This document shows, one piece after another, positions 40,980 to 50,343 of a stretch of 64,000 nt of DNA. This DNA comes from an uncultured bacterium. GTDB lineage: Bacteria > Bacillota > Clostridia > Lachnospirales > Lachnospiraceae. Location: contig CANPIC010000006.1 in the NCBI GenBank assembly GCA_947574055.1, positions 1 through 64,000 on the forward strand, read 5' to 3'. The position numbers and the translations under genes are program-made. Positions within the stretch are counted from its first letter, which is position 1. Each line of letters starts with the position of its first letter. The notes beneath the pieces are model-generated. The model searched no databases. It had not been told where the DNA came from and saw only the letters and a list, made by a program, of their open reading frames with translations.

Positions 40980-42110
40980 TCATTCTGTCTGCACCGGAAA
41001 CTCTGCAGGCGCAAACCGCCCGTCTGCTCCTCTGGCAAAAGCACTGCCAAAAGGCGCATCCAGCAGGGGAAGGATATCAGGATCATAATTGCAGATTGTA
41101 TTTAGTTCGCACACTTCCGTATGAGACGGATCATCTATATATGCCTCAGACTCATCTCCGGAGAAAAAACGCCAGCCACTGTCCGGAAATTCACCGTCAG
41201 GCTGCTCTCTGTAGCACCAGCCAACCTTTTTCCCGGCAAGCATGATCTCATCGGTGGCAAAGCAACCCGCAGGCCCATCCCAGTTGGCCAGATACAGTTT
41301 TATCTGCGGCGGCCATAAAAGAAAGTCTTTCCGGCGCGGGGGTACATACCACACCCCGCTTCCCCAGGCCCTGTCATCCTCTAACAGGGTATGCACCAAT
41401 CGCAGCCACAGCTCCTGTCCTTTCTGAATCTGTGGCAGTTTGGACCCATGCCGAAAGTCCCAATACATCTGTCCGCACACCAGGCTGGCAGCATACTCCG
41501 GCCAGCTGCCAAAGATCTGTGCCTGTGTAATCCAGTGCTCTGCCAGATCATCCAGCTCCTCCCGGCTGATCAGACCACAGGCAAAACCCGCCCGCAGATG
41601 TCCCACACATTCGCTGATATCCCAGGCCAGATAGCCCCGGTGTCCCACGATCTCATAAAACTGCGCGGAAAAATCCCTTGCCACAGTAAAAAATTGTCTG
41701 GCACCCTCCTGCAGCTGATCCATAGAAAAAGGCGGCCGCCCTTCCCAGAATCCCTCAAAATCAAGATACTGGCTGTTGCATAATATCTCTTTCCTGCAAA
41801 ATTCCAGCATGGAATCTTTATCCGTAATGCCAAATACCTGCTCCAGATGCGCTCTGCACGCATCTTTGCTCTGTTCGTCCGCACAGACAGGGAGTGTCAT
41901 AAAATAATCCGCTCCCGCCTCCCCAGGGCCCGGTATGCCCGGCGTCCTGCGCAGCGCTGCCACGCCCGCCAGCAAAGCAATAAAGGCATCCCTGCCGCAG
42001 GTGCCGCGCGCTGCCATTTCCGGCCTCTGATACGAAGCGAGCAAATCCTTTACCGGGAGTTCAAGTCCGGTATCATACGGATGAAACTCTTGTAACTGCG
42101 AAACATGCAT
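40980..42110 (-). CDS. DUF1266 domain + DUF2185/Imm33-like domain fusion protein
   Basis: YLAWDISECVGHLRAGFACGLISREELDDLAE (DUF1266-like); DEIMLAGKKVGWCYREQPDGEFPDSGWRFFSGDESEAYIDDPSHTEVCELNTICNYDPDILPLLDAPFGSAFAR (DUF2185-like). Confidence 0.65.
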   Translation of the reverse strand: MHVSQLQEFHPYDTGLELPVKDLLASYQRPEMAARGTCGRDAFIALLAGVAALRRTPGIPGPGEAGADYFMTLPVCADEQSKDACRAHLEQVFGITDKDSMLEFCRKEILCNSQYLDFEGFWEGRPPFSMDQLQEGARQFFTVARDFSAQFYEIVGHRGYLAWDISECVGHLRAGFACGLISREELDDLAEHWITQAQIFGSWPEYAASLVCGQMYWDFRHGSKLPQIQKGQELWLRLVHTLLEDDRAWGSGVWYVPPRRKDFLLWPPQIKLYLANWDGPAGCFATDEIMLAGKKVGWCYREQPDGEFPDSGWRFFSGDESEAYIDDPSHTEVCELNTICNYDPDILPLLDAPFGSAFARGADGRFAPAEFPVQTE

Positions 42111-42466
42111 CTCACTTTCCCCCTTTCAACAATGTCACACCATTTTATGCAACAATTCAGACGCGCGGCTCCGTTACACACAAAGTCCGCCGAATATTGC
42201 CTGCGGCAACAAAAACAGAGACAGACCGGTCCGAACTGTTACTATTTCGTTGTCTTTCATAAAAGTTTATCACGAAATTTGACACCATGCAATCTCATTA
42301 CTTTTTCTGATTTCCCACTTTTTTTGACTGGGCCGGATTTTTCAGGTATAATTGCTTACAAAAGGACGGCACTATCAAAAAGACCGGCTCAAAACCATAT
42401 CCGATCAAACAGGCAGCCATATCTGCCTGTGAACAGCCAAAGAGATCCGCAAACAGGAGAATACAC

Positions 42467-43147
42467 ATGATACCGGGAAGTTTTTCAGCATGGAACATAA
42501 ACAATATACTGATACGCGTTGTCATCGCCACATTGCTGGGTGGTCTGATCGGCCTTGACAGAGGCATGAAACACCGCGGCGCAGGCACAAAGACCATCAC
42601 CGTCGTCTGTCTGGGTGCCACGCTGGTCATGCTGACAGAGCAGTATATCCAGGTCAACTTCCCGGGGCTGGCCAATATGAACCGCCTGGCAGCGCAAGTG
42701 ATCAGTGGTGTGGGTTTTATCGGTGTGGGCACGATCATCATCTCCCGTCACCGCGTGCGCGGGCTGACCACCGCCGCTACCCTCTGGGCAAGCGCCTGTA
42801 TCGGCCTTGCCATCGGGATCGGTTTTATCGAAGGTGGCATATTGATCACAGTCATGATGATGCTTTCCCTTCATATCCTGCCGTATGTAGAGCGTTTTGC
42901 CACCAGACATTCCCGCTACTGCAATGTATTTGTCAATCTGGAAGACAGCCATCACCTGCATGATATTTTGCAACATCTGCGAGATACAGGCATCGTCATT
43001 GATTCCGTGGAGATCGGCGAATCCAAAATACCCGGCGAAGGCGTCTCCGTGCATATGGTGCTCTATACAAAGAAGGGAACCGAGCGGACAGAAATTTATC
43101 AGACGCTGATGCAATCCGATCAGGTCGTCTCTGTGGATTTTCTGTAA
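42467..43147 (+). CDS. MgtC/SapB family protein
   Basis: RVVIATLLGGLIGLDRGMKHRGAGTKTITVVCLGATLVMLTEQY...VISGVGFIGVGTI..TTAATLWASACIGLAIG. Confidence 0.93.
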   Translation: MIPGSFSAWNINNILIRVVIATLLGGLIGLDRGMKHRGAGTKTITVVCLGATLVMLTEQYIQVNFPGLANMNRLAAQVISGVGFIGVGTIIISRHRVRGLTTAATLWASACIGLAIGIGFIEGGILITVMMMLSLHILPYVERFATRHSRYCNVFVNLEDSHHLHDILQHLRDTGIVIDSVEIGESKIPGEGVSVHMVLYTKKGTERTEIYQTLMQSDQVVSVDFL

Positions 43148-43169
43148 TACAGAGGGAGGTATGATTTCT

Positions 43170-43886
43170 ATGAAAAAATTTGTGGCAGATCTGCATATGC
43201 ATACCCTCGTCAGCGGACATGCCTATGGTACAATCAGAGAAATGGCCGCAGGCGCCAGAGAAAAACAATTACAGCTCATAGGGATCAGTGAACATGCACC
43301 AGGTATCCCGGGCACAGTAGAACCCTTTTATTACTTGAATGTAGCAGTCATCCCCAGAATAATCTCTGGCGTGGAAATACTGCATGGCTGCGAAATCAAT
43401 GTTCTGAATAATGGTACTTTGTCTCTTAACCAGAATTACATAGACTGCCTTGACTATGCCATTGTCGGTATCCATCAGCAATGTTATGAAAATCAGGGGC
43501 CGGACAACAATACAAAAAACCTCATCGCCTGCATGCAAAATGACAAAGTACGTTTTGTCTCCCATCCGGACGACGACCATACGCCGCTGCATTATGAACA
43601 GTTGGTAAAAGCGGCCAAACACCTCTCGGTCGCCCTGGAAGTCAATAACAGTTCCCTGATAAAAAAGGACCAACGTCTGCATTGCTATGAAAATTACAGA
43701 ACAATGCTTACACTCTGCCAGCAGTATCAGGTGCCCGTAATCGTAAATTCAGATGCGCATGATCCCAGTCAGGTGGGGGAATTTGGGCTGGCATATAAAC
43801 TGCTGGAAGAATGTAACATGGATGAATCCCTTATCCTCAACAATAACATCGATAAATTAAAAAAATTCCTTGGTATACCTTTGTAA
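43170..43886 (+). CDS. PHP domain phosphatase (YcdX-like)
   Basis: MKKFVADLHMHTLVSGHAYGTIREMAAGAREKQLQLIGISEHAP; VIVNSDAHDPSQVGEF. Confidence 0.9.
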   Translation: MKKFVADLHMHTLVSGHAYGTIREMAAGAREKQLQLIGISEHAPGIPGTVEPFYYLNVAVIPRIISGVEILHGCEINVLNNGTLSLNQNYIDCLDYAIVGIHQQCYENQGPDNNTKNLIACMQNDKVRFVSHPDDDHTPLHYEQLVKAAKHLSVALEVNNSSLIKKDQRLHCYENYRTMLTLCQQYQVPVIVNSDAHDPSQVGEFGLAYKLLEECNMDESLILNNNIDKLKKFLGIPL

Positions 43887-43891
43887 CCCGC

Positions 43892-44863
43892 TTATGAACC
43901 ATGTTCTTCCTCCAAATCCAGATACCGCAGCACCTTCTCGTCCAGTTGCAGATCCAGTGCCGTGATATTTTCCTGCATCCGCTCAGTTCTGGCAGTGCTC
44001 ACCACCGCAAAGGTATTCAGCCTCTGGCCAAACAGCCATGCCATGGCCACCTGGGGTACACGGCATCCATACTGCGCCGCCATCTCCTCACACCGCCGCA
44101 GACGTTCGAAATTATCCGGGCAGGCATAACCTTTCATCGCAAAATCATCCATCACTTCCCCGGCCCGTTCCGGCTGTGCACTTTTGACCCGTCCGGAAAA
44201 AAGACCTCTGCCCAGGCTGGAATAAGCGATCACCGGCATACCGTTTTTTTCATACCAGTCGCGAGCCTGCCTCTGGGCAGGTCCGGAGATGCCCAGACCA
44301 CCTCCGCCCCACATGTCCTGCACCTGCTCGGCCAGTCCGAAATTCGGGCTGGATACGGTAAACGGAATCATTTGATGCTGATAGGCATATTCATTGGCCT
44401 CCTCAATCCGGCGATGTGACCAGTTAGAACCGCCAAATGCACCGATCTTTCCTTCCGCATGAAGGGCATTGAAAATTTCCACTACTTCGCCTGCTGCCAC
44501 CTGCGGATCATCCCGGTGTGCAAGATAGATATCGATATAGTCCGACCGCAGATTCTGCGACGATACCCGAAAATCCGCCCGGATTTCTTTCTCGCACAGC
44601 CGCTTCGTCCAGTCCGTGTCAGGATGAGCGCACTTGCCAAGGATAACCACCTGTTCCCGCAGCCCTCTCTCCTCCATCCACTTCCCCAACGCCTGTTCTG
44701 CCAGTCCGTATACCCGCGCTGTATCAAACGCATTGACGCCCAGTGCAAACATCCCGTCCAGAAGCTCACTGCCCTCCCCTTTCGTGGAAAAAGGCGGATT
44801 CGCCGTTCCGTAAAAGATACGGGATACTCTTTTTTTCACATATGGGATCTCTGCATATTTCAT
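43892..44863 (-). CDS. Aldo/keto reductase
   Basis: GVNAFDTARVYGLAEQALGKWMEER, DYIDIYLAHRDDP, GAFGGSNWSHRRIEEA. Confidence 0.92.
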   Translation of the reverse strand: MKYAEIPYVKKRVSRIFYGTANPPFSTKGEGSELLDGMFALGVNAFDTARVYGLAEQALGKWMEERGLREQVVILGKCAHPDTDWTKRLCEKEIRADFRVSSQNLRSDYIDIYLAHRDDPQVAAGEVVEIFNALHAEGKIGAFGGSNWSHRRIEEANEYAYQHQMIPFTVSSPNFGLAEQVQDMWGGGGLGISGPAQRQARDWYEKNGMPVIAYSSLGRGLFSGRVKSAQPERAGEVMDDFAMKGYACPDNFERLRRCEEMAAQYGCRVPQVAMAWLFGQRLNTFAVVSTARTERMQENITALDLQLDEKVLRYLDLEEEHGS

Positions 44864-44892
44864 AGTTCTTATCCTTTCTGCCCCTCATACGC

Positions 44893-46374
44893 CTACACCA
44901 GTGCACGCACGCTCTCATACATCTTCCGATACCGCTCATACACGCTCTGATATTTCTCATACATCTCTGCTCTGGGCTCGTATACCTTTGTCTTTTCCAC
45001 CATATGCGCCGCCGCATCTTCCAGATCCCGGAATATGCCAGCGGCAATGCCGGTAAGCATGGCACTGCCCACCGTACCCGCATCAGACGTGGCCAGGGCG
45101 GTGATGGGTACATGCAGCATATCGGCCTTCATCTGCATCCAGATCTCAGATCTGGCACCGCCTCCCGTGGCATGGAGCATGGTAAAGGAAAGATCTGACT
45201 GCCTGAGATATTCCAGATTTGTGAGAATTTCATAGACAACCCCTTCCATGCAGGCATGGTAAAGCTGCTTCGTCGTCACGCTCATATCCAGTCCCAGTAT
45301 GGCCCCTTTGGAACCGCTGTCCATATAGGGTGTGGCCGCCCCTGCAAAATGGGGCAGCACCAGCAGACCCGTAGGCCCCTGATAGCCCCGTTCCAGATAA
45401 TCATAGACGGAAAGGCCTTCCTGCGCCGCCAGTTCTTTTTCTTTTTTGGCCAGGGTATCGGTACACCACTGCATCAGTGCACCGCCGGTATGGGAAAAAG
45501 CATAGCAGACATATTTTCCCAGGACATACGGCACCACGGCAAATCTGCCACGGCTCATGGCATCCAGATCAGGCAGGCTGTCATAAACCGGCGTGATGCA
45601 CTGCACCGTGCCCGCGCCGTCCACCGCCTTATCGGATGTAAAGACACCGGCTCCGATGGCGGCAGCCACCTGGTCATGGCCGATGGATACGATCAGCGTA
45701 TCCGGAGAGAGGCCGGTCCTTTCTGACACTTCTGTCAGGATTTTGCCGACCGGTGTACCGATGGGTACGGGCCGTGACATCCGTTTTTTGTCAACCCCGG
45801 CCTGTGCAAATATCTCATCGCTCCAGTCCAGTTTCGTAATGTCAAACGCCTGCGTGCGGGCAGCCAGGGAATAGTCGATCTGTGCCTGTCCTGTCAGATG
45901 ATAGACCACATAATCTTCAATCAGAAACAGATGCTTTGCCCTGGCATACACTTCCGGTTCGTGGGCTTTGAGCCACATCATCTTGGAAATGCTGTACATC
46001 TCATGCGGGTCCACCCCGGTGATATGTAAGATCCGCTCTCTGCCCATTTTTTCCGTGAGCATCTCCCGCTCTTTTCTGCCTCTGGGATCGGTATAGAGCA
46101 TGGCCGGATACAAGGCACGGCCCGCCCCGTCCGCCGCTACAAAAGTCTCGCCGAAGCTGGTAACACCGATACCGGCAATATCGGGATACGCCTGCGCCAT
46201 CTGTCCGATCACCTGCCACACCATATCCAGTATGGCCTGCGCATCCACTTCATGCTCTCCTTTGTCTCTCCTGACCGAATAATCCCGGTATGCCTTATTC
46301 ACATATTTGCCGTCTTCGTCAAAAACCGTCAGCTTGCAGCCGGTCGTGCCGATATCCAGTCCTGCTGTTTTCAT
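44893..46374 (-). CDS. FGGY family carbohydrate kinase
   Basis: MKTAGLDIGTTGCKLTVFDEDGKYV; GAGTVQCITPVY; HATGGGARSEIWMQMKADML. Confidence 0.93.
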   Translation of the reverse strand: MKTAGLDIGTTGCKLTVFDEDGKYVNKAYRDYSVRRDKGEHEVDAQAILDMVWQVIGQMAQAYPDIAGIGVTSFGETFVAADGAGRALYPAMLYTDPRGRKEREMLTEKMGRERILHITGVDPHEMYSISKMMWLKAHEPEVYARAKHLFLIEDYVVYHLTGQAQIDYSLAARTQAFDITKLDWSDEIFAQAGVDKKRMSRPVPIGTPVGKILTEVSERTGLSPDTLIVSIGHDQVAAAIGAGVFTSDKAVDGAGTVQCITPVYDSLPDLDAMSRGRFAVVPYVLGKYVCYAFSHTGGALMQWCTDTLAKKEKELAAQEGLSVYDYLERGYQGPTGLLVLPHFAGAATPYMDSGSKGAILGLDMSVTTKQLYHACMEGVVYEILTNLEYLRQSDLSFTMLHATGGGARSEIWMQMKADMLHVPITALATSDAGTVGSAMLTGIAAGIFRDLEDAAAHMVEKTKVYEPRAEMYEKYQSVYERYRKMYESVRALV

Positions 46375-46375
46375 C

Positions 46376-46660
46376 TCATCCTCCCACCATTCTTAAAATC
46401 CCATCGCCGGGGCGACCTTTATGACACGGCCACTCATTCTTCCCCACTTTGAAAAACAGTTCCGACAGATCGAATGATTCCCTATTGATGCCGTATTTCT
46501 GCAGCGTAATCTTATCAAAAACACACTGTCTGAAAGGCCGTGGTACGGGCACCGATACAGCCTGCATGGAACCGCTTCTTACCATTTACCACCCGGCAAA
46601 TAGACGCAAAGTCGCGCAGATTCTCCGCAAACGCCTTTTCCTCTACACTCAGTCTATATT
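46376..46660 (-). pseudogene. Frameshifted, truncated L-fucose/L-arabinose isomerase-family remnant
   Basis: Frame 1 QYRLSVEEKAFAENLRDFASICRVVNGKKRFHAGCIGARTTAFQTVCF* ; shift at TTTTT run into frame 2 DKITLQKYGINRESFDLSELFFKV... Confidence 0.6.
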
Positions 46661-47515
46661 GGCAAATACTTTCATGGCCTCTTTTATATTTTCCTTCATG
46701 GCCGCGCCTGCCTTGACAGCCGCTTCCGTGAAAAATACCGGCATGCCCGTTTCCACGCCCGCCACATATTCCGCCAGCGCCGTACCTGCCGCTTTGTCCA
46801 TATAGGTAAAATAGTTGATCTTACGCACGCCTGCCGCTACGGCCTTCCTGAAATCCTCGCTGCTGACGCCGGAGCCGCCATGCATGACGACCGGCATGCC
46901 GTCTGTCTCTTTCCGCACCTGTTCCACGACGGAAAAATCCAGCCTGGGCTCGGTCAGATAGATGCCGTGCGTCGTCCCGAAAGAGCAGGCCAGCGCATCA
47001 ATACCGGTTTCCTGCACAAAGGCTTTTGCCTGCATGGGATCGGTATAAATCTTCGTATCATCTCCTGCGCCGGCGCCGTCTCCCGCACCGGACTCCCTGC
47101 GGCCCATGGAGCCCAGTTCCGCCTCCACGGATGCCCCTGTCCTGGCTGCCATCTCCACTGCCTTTTTCACATTTGCCACATTTTCTTCATAAGGCATGGT
47201 GGAGCCGTCAAACATCACACCCGTAAAACCAATGTCCAGAACCTTCTGCACATAGTCCAGTGTCTCTCCATGATCCAGATGCACACAGACCGGCACCGTA
47301 GCCTCTTTGGCGCGGGCAATCATCACCGGCCCGATCACCGACACGGGAACAAACCCTTCATGGCACTGCGCTGCCTGAATGATAACCGGAAGCTGCAGTT
47401 CCTCCGCTGCATCTAAAATAGCCATCAAACTTTCCAGATTAGGGGTGTTGAATGCACCTACTGCAATCTTTTTTTCTTCCGCGATTTTAAGAATTTCTTT
47501 TAAAGTGACTAACAT
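46649..47515 (-). CDS. Class II ketose-bisphosphate aldolase
   Basis: MLVTLKEILKIAEEKKIAVGAFNTPNLESLMAILDAAEEL; CVHLDHGETLDYVQKVLDIGFTGVMFDGSTMPYEENV; MHGGSGVSSEDF. Confidence 0.95.
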   Translation of the reverse strand: MLVTLKEILKIAEEKKIAVGAFNTPNLESLMAILDAAEELQLPVIIQAAQCHEGFVPVSVIGPVMIARAKEATVPVCVHLDHGETLDYVQKVLDIGFTGVMFDGSTMPYEENVANVKKAVEMAARTGASVEAELGSMGRRESGAGDGAGAGDDTKIYTDPMQAKAFVQETGIDALACSFGTTHGIYLTEPRLDFSVVEQVRKETDGMPVVMHGGSGVSSEDFRKAVAAGVRKINYFTYMDKAAGTALAEYVAGVETGMPVFFTEAAVKAGAAMKENIKEAMKVFANID

Positions 47516-47748
47516 AAACCTGTTCCTCCTTCATACTAAGTCCCGCTGCCTTCTTCCTGACACTGTCTCCGGCACATGTTTCGGCTGTCCTTGGTATCCG
47601 CTCATTACTTCTGTCCTGCCCGGGATTTTCTACTCTATATAGTAACAGAAATTGAGGAGAAGGGATACCAATTTTCGTATTTATTTCCTTGCATCTCGGG
47701 TCCCTCGTACCGGCCTCTTTGAAAATCATCAGATATCACAGGCAGTCA

Positions 47749-49044
47749 CTATCCCTGCTCCCCGAAAAAGTGAGACAATGCCTTTATCATATACCAGGTA
47801 TCCCTGCATCCCGCTGTCTCCACCGCCGCATGCATGGAAAGCTGCGGCAGTCCGATATCCACGGATTCCATGGGCACACGGGCGGCTGACAGATTTCCCA
47901 GGGTAGAACCTCCTGCCAGATCGGAGCGGTTGGCATAGGTCTGAAAAGGCACATCTGCCATACGGCAGATCTGTTTCATCCGCGCCGCCGAATGGGCATC
48001 CGTCGTATATTTCTGACCGCCGTGGTACTTGATCACAATCCCGCCATTTAAACAGGGCCGGTTGGTAGGGTCCGCTTTTTCCGGATGGTCCGGATGCACG
48101 GCATGCGCATTGTCGGCAGAAATCAGAAAACTGTCTGCCAGCAGCCGCAGATACTCCGCCCGTTCCATCCCCAGACCGCTGCAAAGCCGGTACAGCGTAT
48201 CTTCCAGAAAAGTGGAATCCGCGCCGCGCCCTGTCCTGCTGCCCACTTCTTCATGGTCAAAGACAGCGCATATATTGATAAAATCCGCAGAAGCATTTTC
48301 CAGAAACGCATTGACGCAGGCATAGACACACTGCAGATCATCCAGTCTGGGAGACAGGATAAATTCCCCTTTCCGCCCCCATATCCGCCCTGGTTCCCGC
48401 ACATACAAAAACAGATCATGTCCCAGAATCTTTTCCGGCTCTGTCCCTGTCTGTTCTGCCATTTCAGAAAGCAGCCAGCCTTTACAGTCCTCGCCGCCTT
48501 CCCCATACAGGGGAAGCATGTCTTTCTGCGGATCATACGCCACACCCTGATTGATTTCCCGGTTCATATGAATCGCCACACTGGGTATTACCAGCAGATC
48601 CCGGTCTATATTGACAAGTCTCGTCTCCAGTCCCTGTGCACCATCCAGCACAATCCGGCCGGCAACCGACAGCGGGCGATCCAGCCAGGAAGACAGAATC
48701 ATCCCACCATACTTTTCCGTATTCAGGGTGACATAATGCTTTTCCACACCGATCTCCGGATCTTCCTTGACCTTAAAAGCCGGAGAGTCACTGTGGGCCG
48801 CCGTCCCCCGAAATCCCCTGATTTTCCGCCTTTCCGGAATCCGCAATGCGATCAGAGAAGCGCCGCCCCGGATGATATAATAGCTCTTTCCGTATGCCGG
48901 CTTCCAGATATCGGTTTCTTTTAATTCTATAAAGCCCTGCCCTTCCAGCTGCTTTTTCACATTGGCAATCACGTGAAAACTGCAAGGGCTTTTTTCTATA
49001 AATGACAGCATATCCAACGCTGTCTTTTCATAGCCTCGCTCCAT
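47749..49044 (-). CDS. M18 family aminopeptidase
   Basis: 431 aa; AAHSDSPAFKVKEDPEIG, FDHEEVGSRTGRGADSTFLEDTL, SADNAHAVHPDHPEKADP. Confidence 0.95.
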   Translation of the reverse strand: MERGYEKTALDMLSFIEKSPCSFHVIANVKKQLEGQGFIELKETDIWKPAYGKSYYIIRGGASLIALRIPERRKIRGFRGTAAHSDSPAFKVKEDPEIGVEKHYVTLNTEKYGGMILSSWLDRPLSVAGRIVLDGAQGLETRLVNIDRDLLVIPSVAIHMNREINQGVAYDPQKDMLPLYGEGGEDCKGWLLSEMAEQTGTEPEKILGHDLFLYVREPGRIWGRKGEFILSPRLDDLQCVYACVNAFLENASADFINICAVFDHEEVGSRTGRGADSTFLEDTLYRLCSGLGMERAEYLRLLADSFLISADNAHAVHPDHPEKADPTNRPCLNGGIVIKYHGGQKYTTDAHSAARMKQICRMADVPFQTYANRSDLAGGSTLGNLSAARVPMESVDIGLPQLSMHAAVETAGCRDTWYMIKALSHFFGEQG

Positions 49045-49156
49045 ATTTTTTGCTCCTTTCCCTGTCCGGTTTCCCTACCTTTTCCTGTGCCATTCCCTGT
49101 CAGTATTATACTAAGCCTGTCTTTTTCATGCAAGATTGGACGGAGTTTCCCTATAA

Positions 49157-49205
49157 CAAAAAAAGAGGCAAAAGCCCCTGCCTGCGGAACTTTTGCCTCT
49201 CCTTT
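49157..49205 (-). terminator. Intrinsic terminator downstream of hsp20 (bidirectional shape)
   Basis: AGAGGCAAAAG...CTTTTGCCTCT inverted repeat flanked by A/T tracts. Confidence 0.8.
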
Positions 49206-49235
49206 TTCTCTGCTTCTGCCTCTTTGCCTCTGCGC

Positions 49236-49667
49236 TCAGCCTTCAATGGCGATATAGCGGTTTTCTTCTGTCGCAGGTACAGCCTCTTTTTTCGGAACCA
49301 CCAATGTCAGGATACCATCCGCAAATTTCGCTTTGATATCTTCCTGGGTTACTTCTTTTCCCACATAAAAATTCCTGCTGCAGGAGCCTATATACCGCTC
49401 CCGGCGGATGTACTTCCCCTGGCTGTCTTTCTCATCCTTCTCCGTATTGGAAGAGGCACTGACGGTCAGGTATCCTTCCCTTATCTCCGCCCGGATATCC
49501 TCCTTTTTCACCCCCGGCAGACTCATGGTCATCTCATAGGCATTGCCCAGATCTTTCACATCCGTCTTCATCATCTCATTTATGCCGGCATGATAATTCT
49601 GCCCACGGGATGGATAGCCGAAGAAATCATCCAATAAGTTCTCTCTGAAAATACTTGGCATCAACAT
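49236..49667 (-). CDS. Hsp20/alpha-crystallin family small heat-shock protein
   Basis: DVKDLGNAYEMTMSLPGVKKEDIRAEIREGYLTVSAS...KFADGILTLVVPKKEA. Confidence 0.96.
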   Translation of the reverse strand: MLMPSIFRENLLDDFFGYPSRGQNYHAGINEMMKTDVKDLGNAYEMTMSLPGVKKEDIRAEIREGYLTVSASSNTEKDEKDSQGKYIRRERYIGSCSRNFYVGKEVTQEDIKAKFADGILTLVVPKKEAVPATEENRYIAIEG

Positions 49668-49740
49668 ATATCATCTCTCCTTTTTTGTGTTTCCTGTTTT
49701 ATTTGTTATCCTTGTTCTATACGAACTATATCACATATTA

Positions 49741-49767
49741 TTAGCACTGTCAACAGGAGAGTGCTAA
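49741..49767 (-). promoter_or_regulatory. CIRCE element (HrcA operator) upstream of hsp20
   Basis: TTAGCACTG-TCAACAGGA-GAGTGCTAA; one mismatch from TTAGCACTC-N9-GAGTGCTAA. Confidence 0.88.
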
Positions 49768-49910
49768 AATTGTGTGAAAATTTTGTAACCGTATGATCCA
49801 GTCCCGAATGATGCATATCATCGAATCATATGGTTACATTTTATCTGATTGGCAATTCCTTTATACATAGTTCTATTGCCATTCCTTCTATTGACAATTC
49901 CAATAAAGGT

Positions 49911-49939
49911 GTTAAAATTAGAATGATTCTAATTTTAAC
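49911..49939 (+). promoter_or_regulatory. PerR/Fur-type box, perfect 14-1-14 inverted repeat
   Basis: GTTAAAATTAGAAT-G-ATTCTAATTTTAAC; core TTAGAATGATTCTAA close to PerR consensus TTATAATNATTATAA. Confidence 0.82.
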
Positions 49940-49962
49940 GTTATCATTCATAGGGTACTATT

Positions 49963-50343
49963 ATGACAAAAAATGCCAGCTATATTTTAGAAATGATCAA
50001 CAACTCTCATTCGCATTTAACTGCGGAACAGATTTATCTGCAATTAAAAGAAAAAAATCAGGCCGTCGTTTTATCCACTGTTTATAATAACCTGTCTTAT
50101 TTGTACCAAGAGGGACTGATCCGGAAGATTCCGGTGGAAGGATATCCTGACCGCTACGACAAGATACTGCGCCATGATCATCTGGTCTGTCGTAAATGCG
50201 GACAGTTGTCGGATATTCTGCTGGAAGATCTGACGGAAAAACTGCAAAACCAGTTGGGCATTTCCATGCTGTCTTATGATCTGAAAATTCATTATATATG
50301 TGAGGCATGTCAGAAAAAAGAAAACGAAGGTGAAGACTCATGA
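49963..50343 (+). CDS. Fur family transcriptional regulator (PerR-like)
   Basis: [74 protein letters not shown]. Confidence 0.92.
   Translation: MTKNASYILEMINNSHSHLTAEQIYLQLKEKNQAVVLSTVYNNLSYLYQEGLIRKIPVEGYPDRYDKILRHDHLVCRKCGQLSDILLEDLTEKLQNQLGISMLSYDLKIHYICEACQKKENEGEDS

Noticed and set aside
46449-46805. 118 aa plus-strand ORF across the isomerase remnant and aldolase 3' end
   Set aside because: Opposite strand of the aldolase and of the frameshifted remnant; no coding support.
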